This document shows, one piece after another, positions 8,272-17,649 of a stretch of DNA of 64,000 nt (positions are counted from its first letter, which is position 1; each line of letters begins with the position of its first letter). The notes below the pieces were generated by a model that was not told the DNA's origin, searched no databases, and saw only the letters and a program-made list of their open reading frames with translations. Source of the stretch: JACKII01 sp963807085 (GTDB lineage Bacteria; Pseudomonadota; Alphaproteobacteria; Bin95); NCBI GenBank assembly GCA_963807085.1, contig CAWEBB010000012.1, positions 186,001 through 250,000 on the forward strand, written 5' to 3'. A program made the position numbers and the translations under genes.

Positions 8272-9651
8272 TCAGCTGTTGATTTGAACAACCATGCAAT
8301 CGCTCTTGCGCGCCTTCAGCCATCGGCAGGTGGCGTTCGCATCGGCGAGTTCTTCATAGCCCGTAAGCCGGGCCCGGTAGAGGACGCGTTGCGAGCCGCT
8401 ACGGGTCGTCACGATGGCGGGCTCGGCTTCGGCGTGAGACGAGGGCAGGCGATCCAGCACCTGCGACAAACGGACCTTTGCCTGACGCTTCGACCGGAAG
8501 GCCCCGACCTGAACTGCGTAGTTGCCGTCGGCAATCCCCCCGGTGCGCGGACCGGGTTTTGGCACCGGAGCCCCGAATGCCGGCAGGGCGGTCTTCGGAG
8601 TCGCGACTATGGTCGCTACGGCGACCGGCGTGGCGCGCAACTTTCTGGGGTCCGGCCGGGGGATTGGCGCCGAGGCGGCGACAGGTGTCGAGATGACGGC
8701 GCGACCAATCAGCGGCGCGAGGCCGGGGCGGGGACGCGGTATCGGCGGCGGGCTTGCCAGCCGTATCGGCAATGGCCGCGCGATTCTGGCGCGCCCGGAT
8801 TTTTTCAACTCGTCAAAGCCGGTATCCAGCAATCGCGTCATCAGGGCGCTGCGGTGGTTGGAGGAGTTAGCGCCCAGCACCACCGCCACCACCCGCGTTT
8901 CCTTGCGTACGGCGGAGGCTGCCAGGTTGAACCCCGACTTCGCGATATAGCCGGTCTTGATACCGTCCGCGCCGTTGTACTGCTTCAGGATGCGGTTGTG
9001 GGAGCGGTAGGTGCGTTTTCCATAGCGGAAGGACGCCATGCTAAAATAATCGTAATACTGGGGAAAATCCCGCATCAGCGCGATACTGAGGATCGCCATG
9101 TCCCGGGCGGTGGTGACCTGTTTGCTGTGATGCAAGCCAGAGGCATTGCGGAAATTCGTGCCCGACATCCCCAGGTGACGCGCGGTCCGGTTCATCTGCC
9201 GGGCGAACGCCACCTCGCTGCCGGCCAGCTTTTCCGCGACGGCGACGGCGATATCATTGGCAGATTTAATCGCGAGCGCCCGAATTGCCGCTGATACGGT
9301 AATGGAGCCACCGGGCCGGATGCCCAGCTTGGACGGCGGTTGCCGCGCCGCGCGTCGGGAAATTCTGATGCGCGTGTTCATCGAAACCTTGTCGCGCTGC
9401 AATGCGGAAAAAAGATGATACAGCGTCATCATCTTCGTGAGCGAGGCGGGGTGCCACCGGACCTGGCTTCGGCTGCTGTACAGAATCTCACCAGTTTGGG
9501 CATCAACCGCGATTCGCGCCACGCCGCGAGGCTTAGCCTCTGCCGGTGTGTACAGTGACCACCAGCAGATCAGTCCGATGAGCACCAGTATTCCCGCACA
9601 ACGGGGTGCTGCGGAGGCAGTGTTGATTTTGTTGCGTGCGCTCTCAATCAT
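8272..9651 (-). CDS. D-alanyl-D-alanine carboxypeptidase (peptidase S11) with C-terminal SPOR domain
   Basis: A 459-residue penicillin-binding protein of the DacA/DacC class that trims the terminal D-Ala of peptidoglycan stem peptides in the periplasm. A hydrophobic signal/anchor spans about 20-38. The active-site motifs are complete: S70-L-T-K73, S130-A-N132 and K232-T-G234. A proline/arginine-rich linker (about 290-370) leads to a C-terminal SPOR domain (about 375-459, starting YAVQVGAF), which binds denuded septal glycan. The S11-SPOR fusion is common in Alphaproteobacteria and points to a division-site role. A TATAAT sits 30 bases upstream. Confidence 0.9.
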   Translation of the reverse strand: MIESARNKINTASAAPRCAGILVLIGLICWWSLYTPAEAKPRGVARIAVDAQTGEILYSSRSQVRWHPASLTKMMTLYHLFSALQRDKVSMNTRIRISRRAARQPPSKLGIRPGGSITVSAAIRALAIKSANDIAVAVAEKLAGSEVAFARQMNRTARHLGMSGTNFRNASGLHHSKQVTTARDMAILSIALMRDFPQYYDYFSMASFRYGKRTYRSHNRILKQYNGADGIKTGYIAKSGFNLAASAVRKETRVVAVVLGANSSNHRSALMTRLLDTGFDELKKSGRARIARPLPIRLASPPPIPRPRPGLAPLIGRAVISTPVAASAPIPRPDPRKLRATPVAVATIVATPKTALPAFGAPVPKPGPRTGGIADGNYAVQVGAFRSKRQAKVRLSQVLDRLPSSHAEAEPAIVTTRSGSQRVLYRARLTGYEELADANATCRWLKARKSDCMVVQINS

Positions 9652-9680
9652 TATCGAATCTTATGCGTCCGCCTGTAGAT

Positions 9681-9686
9681 ATTATA
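9681..9686 (-). promoter_or_regulatory. Possible -10 element of the carboxypeptidase gene
   Basis: Read on the minus strand this is a perfect TATAAT about 30 bases before the ATG at 9651. No convincing -35 hexamer is present at 16-18 bases, so only the -10 match supports it. Confidence 0.3.
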
Positions 9687-9851
9687 GACTCTTAGTTCAG
9701 ATTCGGCTGCATTTGTCCAGTGCTTCACGCAAAAATAGGGGGTGCGACCTGACAGCCCGCTCGCCTAATTCGATCCGACCGACAGATGATATCGCATCCA
9801 TCCGTTGGCTGAACCGGACCACCCGATTATCTGGATAGCGGACAGATGCCC

Positions 9852-9873
9852 CGAAACACTTGCGGTCACAAGC
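9852..9873. repeat. 22-bp sequence shared with intergenic copy at 25726
   Basis: CGAAACACTTGCGGT followed after two variable bases by CAAGC occurs here and again at 25726-25747 beside the IS481 remnant (20 of 22 positions equal). The two surrounding regions show weak further similarity (an AACGGATGG-type stretch on one side). It may be the end of an old mobile element. It lies in the 429-base gap between the carboxypeptidase and phasin genes, which otherwise holds only the phasin promoter region. Confidence 0.35.
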
Positions 9874-9933
9874 GTTCCGGGCAGACAACCGACGCTGTCG
9901 GCCGTTGGCCGGCGCCTATTTCCAAGAAACCCC

Positions 9934-9976
9934 TTGAAAAATTTCATCGCCAACAAATTTATGTTGCAATGCAGCA
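9934..9976 (+). promoter_or_regulatory. Phasin promoter with PhaR/PhbF-like operator
   Basis: TTGAAA (9934-9939) and an AT-rich -10-like ATTTAT (9957-9962, 17-base spacer) are followed immediately by TTGCAATGCAGCA (9964-9976). The reverse complement, TGCTGCATTGCAA, fits the TG[N]TGC[N3]GCAA pattern known for PHB-responsive regulators of the PhbF/PhaR type. The same 12-mer TGCAATGCAGCA lies just after the TATAAT of the second phasin-like gene at 13575-13586. Placement over the expected start site suggests repression that is relieved when granules sequester the regulator. The regulator gene itself is not in the window. Confidence 0.5.
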
Positions 9977-10080
9977 TCGCATGTGCGAGATACGCTTCAG
10001 CGATCGGTTGCAAGGGTTCCGTTAACGGGCCGATCGGGCGCGATTGCGCTCAAAACATTGATGATGGAAAGTGAAACATT

Positions 10081-10575
10081 ATGAACGACACGATCACGAA
10101 CAGCATGAACAGCGCCACCAACGAAGCCAAGGCGCAGTTTGACGCTTACAGCAAGGTTTTCGAATCCTTCATGGGTCAGGACGGCACTAAGAAGGTCGCG
10201 GAAACCGGTGCACAAAATCTGCGCGCCGCCTCCGAGAGCCTGCAGGCCGTCGTGAGCGAACTGGAGCAGATCAATGTGGGTCTCACCCAGCACTTTGCCA
10301 ATACCGTCAGCCAGGCGTTCGAGGCGCAAGCCAAGATGTTGACCGCCGGTGGCTGGCAGCAGGCGATGGAAGTGCAGAGCGCCTACATGAACGAGGCGAT
10401 GGACGCGAGCTTCGCCGAAATGTCCCGGTTGGCTGACCGCAGCACCGCCATGCTCACCAAGGCCGGCGCGCCGCTGCAGTCCCGCTTCGAGTTCGATGAC
10501 CAACAAAACCATCTAACGGTTTTGCAGCTCGAGCATATGCGGGGATTGAAACATCGCGCCTCAAGGCGCCCCTGA
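10081..10575 (+). CDS. Phasin family protein
   Basis: A 164-residue, almost entirely helical protein of the Phasin_2 family that coats polyhydroxyalkanoate granules. The core about 15-140 contains AQFDAYSKVFESF, an AASESLQAVVSELEQIN helix, and the QQAMEVQSAYMNEAMD segment characteristic of alphaproteobacterial phasins. There is no signal peptide or membrane segment. The ATG is preceded by GGAAAG at a suitable distance. It is a single-gene unit, with an operator-bearing promoter upstream and a strong intrinsic terminator 25 bases after the stop. The C-terminal 20 residues (basic, ending HRASRRP) are less conserved and could reflect a late frameshift, but nothing proves it. Confidence 0.9.
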   Translation: MNDTITNSMNSATNEAKAQFDAYSKVFESFMGQDGTKKVAETGAQNLRAASESLQAVVSELEQINVGLTQHFANTVSQAFEAQAKMLTAGGWQQAMEVQSAYMNEAMDASFAEMSRLADRSTAMLTKAGAPLQSRFEFDDQQNHLTVLQLEHMRGLKHRASRRP

Positions 10576-10600
10576 CATCCGCTTAGCTTTGCGTTTAGTG

Positions 10601-10635
10601 AAAAGGACTCCTGCAGCAGTGCAGGAGTCCTTTTT
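10601..10635 (+). terminator. Strong Rho-independent terminator after the phasin gene
   Basis: AAAAGGACTCCTGCA (10601-10615) pairs perfectly with TGCAGGAGTCCTTTT (10620-10634) around a GCAG loop and runs directly into a T-stretch. The A/T-symmetric ends make it able to work in both directions. It isolates the phasin gene from clpS. Confidence 0.9.
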
Positions 10636-10766
10636 CTGTCTTTATTATCGTCCGGCCCTTTCGAGCGGGACTCCCGTTCCCTATCTCTCGTATGCTACGC
10701 TAGCAATCCGGAAACTTTTAAAGGCTGCAAGCCCCACGCATGGCATTTGGGAGATTGGTTACCGCC

Positions 10767-11093
10767 ATGAGCGATGATGGCCAGGACAACGGCAACAACC
10801 CTTCGACTGGTGTGGTTGTCAAGACCAAGCCGAAGGTTAAAAAGCCATCGATGTATAAGGTCTTGATGCTGAATGACGATTATACGCCGATGGAGTTCGT
10901 TGTTCATATACTGGAGAGTTTTTTCCATAAGAATAGAGAAGAGGCAACCCAGATAATGCTGCATGTGCACCGGAGGGGTGTGGGTGTCTGCGGCGTGTAT
11001 ACTTACGAAGTTGCGGAAACCAAGGTTGCTCAAGTCGTGGATTTTGCCCGTCGTCACGAGCACCCGCTCCAGCTTACGTTAGAGAAGGACTAG
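10767..11093 (+). CDS. clpS: ATP-dependent Clp protease adaptor ClpS
   Basis: A 108-residue adaptor that delivers N-degron substrates to ClpAP. After a flexible N-terminus it shows the core motifs YKVLMLNDDYTPMEFVV (binding pocket Asn-Asp pair), the helix with MLHVHRRGVGVCGVYTYEVAETKV and a C-terminal LQLTLEKD, all typical of ClpS1. The start was taken at MSDDGQ (10767), with GGGAG upstream, rather than an ATG nine codons earlier. clpA begins 5 bases after its stop, the standard alphaproteobacterial clpSA operon. Confidence 0.95.
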   Translation: MSDDGQDNGNNPSTGVVVKTKPKVKKPSMYKVLMLNDDYTPMEFVVHILESFFHKNREEATQIMLHVHRRGVGVCGVYTYEVAETKVAQVVDFARRHEHPLQLTLEKD

Positions 11094-11097
11094 TCTG

Positions 11098-13468
11098 GTG
11101 CTATCTCAGGCTCTTAAACAGACTTTGCATCGCGCGCTCCTGCTTGCCGGCGAGCGCCAGCACGAATACGCCACCCTGGAGCATCTCCTGCTGGCGCTTC
11201 TGGATGACCAGGACGCCTTGGACGTGCTTGGCGCCTGCGGCGTCAATATCGACGATCTGCGCGGCACGGTCTCCGACTATGTGGACAAAGACCTGGGTGC
11301 GTTGGTGACCCCCGTGCGGGACGAGCCGAAACCGACGGCCGGTTTCCAGCGCGTGCTCCAGAGGGCGGACATTCACGTGCAGTCGTCGGGGCGCGAGGAG
11401 GTGACGGGCGCGAACGTCTTGGTGGCGCTGTTCAGCGAACGGGAAAGCCACGCGGTCTATTTCCTGCAAAGCCATGACATGTCGCGGCTCGACGCGGTCA
11501 ACTTCATCTCGCATGGCATCGCCAAGGCTGGCGGCCGCGCCGAGCGCCGGGCGATACGGGGTACGCCGGATGCCCGTCCGGCTTCGCGGGCCGAAGGGGA
11601 GCCCAAGCAGCGCAAGCACAAGCGCGCCGAGCAGGACAGCGGCGAAAAGGAAGAGGCGGGTGGTGCGCTCGAAACCTATTGCGTCAATCTGAACGACAAG
11701 GCGACGTCCGGCAAAATCGACCCGCTGATCGGCCGCGAAAGCGAAGTGGAGCGCACGATCCAGATTCTCTGCCGCCGGACCAAGAACAACCCGCTCTATG
11801 TGGGCGATCCCGGCGTCGGCAAAACCGCCATCGCAGAAGGCTTGGCCCGCAAAATCGTGCAGGGCGAAGTTCCAGAAGTGCTGAAAGATGCCACGATCTG
11901 GGCGCTCGACATGGGCGCGCTGCTGGCCGGCACCCGCTATCGCGGCGACTTCGAGGAGCGGCTGAAGGCGGTGCTGAACGAGCTGGAGGCCCAGGAAGGC
12001 GCCGTGCTTTTCATCGATGAAATTCATACGGTCATCGGGGCTGGCGCGACCTCCGGCGGCTCCATGGACGCCTCCAACCTGCTGAAGCCGGCCTTGGCCA
12101 GCGGCAATCTTCGCTGCATCGGCTCCACGACCTACAAAGAATACCGAACCTATTTCGAGAAGGACCGGGCCCTGGTGCGGCGGTTCCAGAAGATCGACGT
12201 GCACGAGCCGTCGATCCCGGACACGGTGAAGATCATGATGGGGCTGAAGCCGTACTACGAAGAGCATCATAAGGTCCGCTACACCAACGATGCCATCAAG
12301 ACCGCCGTCGACCTCTCCGCGCGCTACATCAACGACCGGAAATTGCCGGACAAGGCGATCGACGTAATCGACGAGGTCGGCGCCTCGCAGATGCTGCTGC
12401 CGCCCTCCCGCCGCAAAAAGACCATCAGCGTGCGCGATGTGGAGAACGTGGTCGCCAAGATCGCGCGCATCCCGCCAAAGCAGGTCAAGCCGCGACGACC
12501 GCGAATCCCTCCGCAATCTGGAGGAAGAGCTGAAGGCCGTCGTTTTCGGCCAGGACAACGCCATCGAGGCGCTGGCGAATGCGGTGAAGCTCTCTCGTGC
12601 CGGCCTGCGCGCGCCAGAGAAGCCGATCGGCTGCTATCTGTTCAGTGGTCCGACGGGCGTCGGCAAGACCGAGGCGGCACGGCAGCTCTCGAACTGCCTG
12701 GGTGTGGAGCTGGTGCGCTTCGACATGTCCGAATATATGGAACGCCACTCGGTCAGCCGTCTGATCGGCGCGCCGCCCGGCTATGTCGGCTTCGATCAGG
12801 GCGGCATGTTGACGGACGCCGTCGACAAGAACCCGCATGTGGTCCTGCTGCTGGACGAGATCGAAAAGGCTCACCCCGATGTATTCAACATCCTGCTCCA
12901 GATCATGGATCACGGCAACCTGACCGACCACAACGGCAAGATCGTCGATTTCCGCAATGTGGTGTTGATCATGACCACGAACGCGGGCGCGTCCGATATC
13001 GCCAAGGCGGCCATCGGCTTCGGCCCGGTCTCACGGCAAGGTGAGGATCAGGAAGCGATCAATCGCACCTTCTCGCCGGAGTTCCGCAACCGGCTGGACG
13101 CGGTGGTGCCGTTCGGCAAGCTGCCGCCGCAGGTGGTGGGGCGCGTCGTCGACAAGTTCGTTCTGGAACTTGAGGCCCAGCTTGCCGACCGCAAGGTGAC
13201 CATCGGACTGTCGGATAAGGCTCGGAGTTGGCTCGGCAGCAAGGGCTATAGCGAGGACTACGGCGCCCGGCCGTTGGCGCGGGTGATCCAGGAGCACGTG
13301 AAGAAGCCGCTAGCCGAAGAGTTGCTCTTCGGCAAGCTTGCCAAGGGCGGCGTTGTGCATATCGACGTCGACCCGGAAACGGATACGCTGCTGTTCTCCT
13401 ATCCGGAGAGCGATGGCGGGACCGAGGACACGGACGGCGCGAAGCGGACAGAACAGCCTGCCGCGTAG
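11098..13468 (+). CDS. clpA: ATP-dependent Clp protease ATP-binding subunit ClpA (interrupted by +1 frameshift near 12487)
   Basis: A Hsp100 unfoldase that feeds substrates to ClpP. The GTG-started first part carries the N-domain (Clp_N repeats, about 1-150), an acidic/basic linker, and AAA-1 with Walker A GDPGVGKTAIAEGLA and Walker B VLFIDEIHT. After KIARIPPKQV the frame is lost; AAA-2 with GPTGVGKTEAARQLS, VLLLDEIEKAH and the Clp D2-small domain continues in another frame to TAG 13466-13468. Removing one A in GTCAAGCC (about 12485-12488) gives KQVSRDDRESLRNLEEEL, the expected ClpA sequence, so one gene of about 790 residues with a single inserted base is meant. An assembly error is more likely than a real knockout. 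Confidence 0.9.
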
Positions 13469-13540
13469 CGCTTCCGGCGACCGCGGATCGGCCCCGCTAT
13501 AGCCGCGGCGAAATTGGCCCGTGTTACGGGGCGGTAGGGC

Positions 13541-13586
13541 TTGCCTTTTGGTGCGGCGCACAAATATAATATGGTGCAATGCAGCA
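13541..13586 (+). promoter_or_regulatory. Promoter with PhaR/PhbF-like operator for second phasin-like gene
   Basis: TTGCCT (13541-13546), an 18-base spacer and a perfect TATAAT (13565-13570) are followed by TGCAATGCAGCA (13575-13586), the same 12-mer as in front of the first phasin. The ribosome site AGAAAGG and ATG 13603 follow directly, giving a very short leader. The operator would overlap the transcription start. Confidence 0.55.
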
Positions 13587-13602
13587 AGAAAGGTGTTTGC
13601 CA

Positions 13603-14650
13603 ATGCAGTCTCTCAGAACTTCTATTAAAATGGACCCGGAAACCGCTGCTCGCGCGACCCAGGAGTTTATGCACAAGTGGCAGGAAACCGTTGCAGACGC
13701 GGCAGGGTCCTGGCGTCAGGTGGTCAGCGCGCGCCAGCCGATGGCAGCGTGGTCGGCCCAGATGCAATTCGGCATGCGCAATATGCAGCGCTGGTCTGCC
13801 TGGAGTTCGGCGCCCGCGCTTTGCGCCGGTACGTCCGCCGTTGAGCGTGAAGCTTCGCCAGAGGTTGCGACCGAGAGATTCGGCCGCTCCAGCCGTGGAA
13901 GAGCGCGTGCCGGAGATTGTGGCAGAGGCTCTGTCTGATGTCGCGGAAGCGACTTTGCCAGAAAGTGTGACCGAACCCTGGCCCAAAGCCGCGGAAGATA
14001 CTCCGCCAGAGGGTGTGTCAGAAAACTGGCCCGAGGTCGCGGACGAAGCTTCAATAGAGGACGTGACCGAGACTTCGCCGGAGGCTTCGCACGATATCCG
14101 GTCAGAGGGTGTGGTCGGAACCTCGCCGGAGGCTGCGGATGATACTCCGCCAGAGGGCGTGACAGAGGGTTTGCTTCAAGCCGCTAGCCCTAGCCCGCCA
14201 GAGGGTGTGACCGGCACTTCAACGGAGGCTCCTGAAGATGCTCTGTCAGAGAGTGTGGCCGGAACCTCCCCCAAAGTTGTGGACGATACCCCGCCTGGTA
14301 CGACAGCGGCTCCATCTCCGGTTGCTGAGCCTATTCCTTCGAGTGTTCAGGCAACGACAGAACCTGATAAGGAGCCCGAAGCCACAGACGTAACGCGGGT
14401 ATCACAGGAACTCGCGCCTGACACCGCTCCCGACGAATTGCCCGACGATCTTACCCGCATTCGCGGCATCGGCCCGGCGACCGAACGGAAATTGAATGAT
14501 CAAGGCCTCAAGATGTTCCAGCAGATCGCTGAACTGACCGAGACGGACATCCAGCAACTGGAGGCACTGCTCGGCTTCCCCGGTCGCATCGAACGCGACG
14601 GATGGACAAGCCAAGCCGCAAAACTGGCGGAGCGATCAACCAACTCCTAA
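13603..14650 (+). CDS. Phasin-like protein with acidic tandem repeats and C-terminal helix-hairpin-helix (+1 frameshift near 13883)
   Basis: The N-terminus (about 90 residues) resembles a short phasin: MDPETAARATQEFMHKWQE and QPMAAWSAQMQFGMRNMQRW. After VATE the frame breaks; deleting one A near 13883 gives ATEDSAAPAVEER and leads into about 170 residues of acidic imperfect repeats (PPEGVTxTSPEAxDDT type, roughly 20 residues each, between about 13960 and 14310). The C-terminus (14440-14640) is a helix-hairpin-helix of the DUF4332 kind, with LTRIRGIGPATERKLNDQG and LLGFPGRIERDGW. Expected length is about 349 residues. The promoter carries the same operator-like 12-mer as the phasin at 10081. 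PHA-granule association is inferred; the HhH might contact DNA or protein. Confidence 0.65.
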
Positions 14651-14667
14651 CCGCTTGCGGAATAGAT

Positions 14668-15358
14668 TTACTTCTTGACTGTGTAACGCTCCATATCCTG
14701 GCGCAGTGGGTCGGCCAGCGGATTGGCGGCCTTGCCCTCCAGAACAATGTCGCTCGGCGAGGTGACGCCGTTGTAGAAGTCCCCGTTCCAGTCTTCCCTC
14801 CGGGCCACGATTGCGCCTTCGAAGCTCGCGCCGATGAAAAGGCCCTGGTTGGTCGAATAGGTGTAGATGTCTTCGCCGAACGAGGTTGTCGCCGACGCGG
14901 CGACGCCGGTGCCGACCGGCCCGACCGCCGCACCCATGTCGGCGCCCAGTTTCACCTGGTCCTCCATCAGCGCATTCAGGGCCTTGTCATTCATGATGAT
15001 AAGGACGGCTTCCGAGGTCTGGCCGCCGATCTGCAGGCCGAAGCTGATGGAGCCGAGCGTATAGAATGCGGGATAGGACCAGGTGCCATCGGGTCTGCGG
15101 GCCAGGAGAACGCCGCTGCCGCCTTGACCCCCGATGAACAGCGCACCCTTGTAGAGTTGCGGAAAAATCATGACGGCGTGTGCCCTTTCGAGCAGGAACT
15201 CGGGCGGGCGCAAGTTTGTCGTTGGTTGCCAGCCGCTGCAGGGTGAAGCCGGCGTTGGCCAGGATTTCCTGTTGGTCGATGGTCTCCGCCGCACGCACCG
15301 GCGCCGCAATGCCAACTACAAGCAGCATCGCCGCGATCAGGAGCTTTAGTTTCGACAT
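14668..15358 (-). CDS. SYLF/YSC84-domain lipid-binding protein, secreted (+1 frameshift near 15210)
   Basis: The start MSKLKLLIAAMLLVVGIAA at 15358 is a clear signal peptide cut near VRA-AE. After ATNDKL the frame is lost; removing one base near 15205-15212 gives DKLRPPEFLLERAHAVMIFP and the rest of a SYLF (YSC84, DUF500) domain with GQGGSGVLLARRPDG, the SISFGLQIGGQTSEAVLIIMN core and VGPVGTGVAASA. Such proteins bind phosphoinositides in eukaryotes; bacterial secreted members are of unknown role and probably associate with membrane lipids. About 229 residues are expected. Convergent with the phasin-like gene. Confidence 0.8.
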
Positions 15359-15772
15359 TCCGATATTTCCCCGATGGAGTTCAGTGTGAGGCTTGAATGG
15401 TCGCCCGGCCAAGATCGCCGGCTGACGGCGGCAATGTCTGAGCAACGTCTGACAGAGACAGCGTGGATCGAGAGGGAAGAAGATACCGCCGATTCGCCCA
15501 TGCAGGATAGAGGACCGCTCCCGGTTGTGCCAATTGTAGCGAGCGCTCCACCGATGGGATACGGTTACGAGCAGGCATATCTCATCGGAATGCTGTCGTT
15601 TCCCGGCTTGTAGAATCGGTCTGTTCCTTCGATAAGGAAAAAGCAGACTGCAAGGATCATCTGAACCGGCTCGCTTGGTCGGCCAAGCAGTGCAACCGGT
15701 CGGTTCAGCCCCGGATCTGCTCCGGTAACGGATCTGCGCTGGTAACTACGGAACATTGACGAGGGAACACCC
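15359..15772. other. Intergenic region between divergent SYLF and regB genes
   Basis: About 410 bases separate the two divergent starts. A 79-codon open frame (15374-15613) has no ribosome site and no recognisable sequence, so it was not called. Two back-to-back promoters are expected here, but I see no convincing -35/-10 pair, terminator or RNA. Confidence 0.4.
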
Positions 15773-17064
15773 GTGTCGCGTCGGCCCGCTAATAGGTCCA
15801 CCAACACCCGTGTCAGGTCGCACACACTCGTCGGCATTCGTTGGGTGGGCGTCACCGGCCAGGGCATCACCGTACTGATCGTCTACTACTGGTTCGGATT
15901 CACCTTCCCCATCGTATTGGCCATCGCCGCGGTTACGGCGTCGGCCACAGTGAATTTATTTGTGCTGCTGCGCCATTGGGCCAGGCCGCATATCGGTGAA
16001 TGGGACGCCACGCTTTATCTCGGTTTCGATATCTTGCAGTTGGGCGCATTGCTGTATCTGACCGGCGGCCTGTTGAATCCCTTCCACATTTTAATTCTGG
16101 CCCCCATCGTCGTCTCGGCGACGGTCCTTCCGGCGGTCAGTACGGCTATCCTTTCCCTGCTGGCGACGTGCACTGTTACCGCGCTGGCCTTCAACTATCT
16201 GCCGCTGCCATCGCCGAACCCGATTCCCCATGCCGACCCGGTGTTTATCTTTGCCATCTGGGTGGCGACGATCCTCGCGATTCTGTTTACGGCCGGCTAT
16301 GTCCACCGGGTGGCGCGCGAACAGCGCCGCATGCAGGACGCCTTGGCCGAGGCGCAGGCAGCACTGGCCCGTGAGCATCAGGTGTCGGCGGTCGGTGCGA
16401 TCGCCGCGGCCGCGGCCCATGAATTGGGCACGCCGCTTGCAACCATCACCGTCATTGCCAAAGATCTGGCACGGGACCTGCCGCCCGCCTCGGAGCAGGG
16501 GGAAGATGCCGCCTTGCTGCTTAGCCAGGCAGAGCGCTGCCGGGATATCCTGGCCGAACTGTCCGCCCGGCCCCGCGGCGATACCGGCGAGCATTTCTAT
16601 AAGGGGCCGATCAGCAGCTTGATCGAGCAGGTTGCGGAAAATCGCGGTATCGATGGCGCCCGTGTGGTGGTGATGAAAGAGACGAAGCAAACGCCCGACA
16701 ATCCCGAGCCCAGGGTGGTGACCAAACCCGAAATCGTGCACGGGCTCGGGAATTTCATCTCGAACGCGAAACAGTTTGCTAAGACCGAAGTGCAAGTAGT
16801 GGTCGAATGGACACCGGAATGGTGCCAAGTTAAAATCATAGATGACGGGCCGGGGTTTCCACCCATATTCTAAGCCGGCTGGGCGAGCCTTATGTGTCGT
16901 CCCGGCGGGAATCGGAAGAGCATATGGGATTGGGGGTTTTCATCGCGCAGACGCTGTTGGAGCGAACAGGCGCACGGGTAGAGTTTGACAACGGAGCCGA
17001 TGCCGGGGCAGAGGTCGAGGTGACCTGGCCACGGGATCGGCTGGAACAGGAGAATTTGACGTGA
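15773..17064 (+). CDS. regB: Redox sensor histidine kinase RegB/PrrB/ActS (-1 frameshift near 16865)
   Basis: A membrane histidine kinase of about 430 residues. Six hydrophobic segments span about 25-185 and include GGLLNPF (about 97-103), the ubiquinone-binding box diagnostic for RegB. The H-box AAAAHELGTPLAT (His about 216) is followed by QAERCRDIL, whose Cys corresponds to the redox-active cysteine. The ATPase domain has the N-box GLGNFISNAKQFA and the G1 box DDGPGF, after which the frame stops at 16871. Adding one base (CCC-GAT-ATT-CTA) restores DILSRLGEPYVSS and the GLGVFIAQTLLERTG end, stopping at TGA 17062-17064 and overlapping regA by four bases. GTG start. It should signal quinone-pool and redox state to RegA. 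Confidence 0.9.
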
Positions 17065-17618
17065 ACGACATGTCCCCGGCGGTCGCCGAGCTTAGCGAGC
17101 GCAGTCTGTTGATTGTTGACGATGACCCGCCGTTCCTGCGCCGGCTGGCGCGGGCGATGGAACGGCGCGGGTTCGAGGTGAATATCGCGGAAAACGCGGC
17201 TGCCGGCATGGCCGCCGCCCGCTCCAAGCCCGCCTATGCGGTCGTGGATCTGCGCCTGGGCGATGGCAGCGGCCTTGATGTCGTCAGCGCGCTGCGCGAA
17301 CAGCGCCCCGACATCCGCGCCGTGATCCTGACGGGCTATGGCAACATCGCGACGGCGGTTGCCGCGGTGAAAGCCGGGGCCGTTGACTATCTGCCGAAGC
17401 CTGCGGACGCCGACGCGATTGAAAATGCGCTGTTGCAGTCCGGCGATGGCCCGCCGCCGCCGCCTGAAAACCCCATGTCCGCCGACCGCGTGCGCTGGGA
17501 GCATATCCAGCGGGTCTATGAGCAGTGCGACCGGAATGTATCGGAGACGGCCCGCCGCCTACGCATGCACCGCCGCACGCTGCAGCGGATCCTCGCCAAA
17601 CACGCGCCGCGCGAATAG
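17061..17618 (+). CDS. regA: Redox response regulator RegA/PrrA/ActR
   Basis: A 185-residue response regulator: receiver domain (about 15-130) with acidic pocket IVDDDPP, phospho-acceptor Asp63 in VVDLRLGDGSG and Lys112 in YLPKP; a proline linker PPPPPENP; and a C-terminal Fis-type HTH in NVSETARRLRMHRRTLQRIL, the almost invariant RegA DNA-binding helix. RegA homologues control photosynthesis, respiration, nitrogen and carbon fixation genes in response to oxygen. GTG start overlaps the regB stop, so the pair is coupled. The usual senC and hvrA neighbours are absent here. Confidence 0.93.
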   Translation: MNDMSPAVAELSERSLLIVDDDPPFLRRLARAMERRGFEVNIAENAAAGMAAARSKPAYAVVDLRLGDGSGLDVVSALREQRPDIRAVILTGYGNIATAVAAVKAGAVDYLPKPADADAIENALLQSGDGPPPPPENPMSADRVRWEHIQRVYEQCDRNVSETARRLRMHRRTLQRILAKHAPRE

Positions 17619-17649
17619 CGGATCGGACCTGAAAAGAGCTTTGACGCTT

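Noticed and set aside
10589..10777. 62-codon frame after the phasin gene
   Set aside because: It runs through the intrinsic terminator hairpin and into the clpS leader.
11101..12564. 487-codon minus-strand frame opposite clpA
   Set aside because: Shadow frame; the plus strand has unmistakable ClpA motifs.
13960..14310. Tandem repeats considered as a CRISPR array
   Set aside because: The repeats are degenerate, coding, in frame and without unique spacers.
15374..15613. 79-codon frame between the SYLF and regB genes
   Set aside because: No ribosome site, no family, and composition not like the neighbours.
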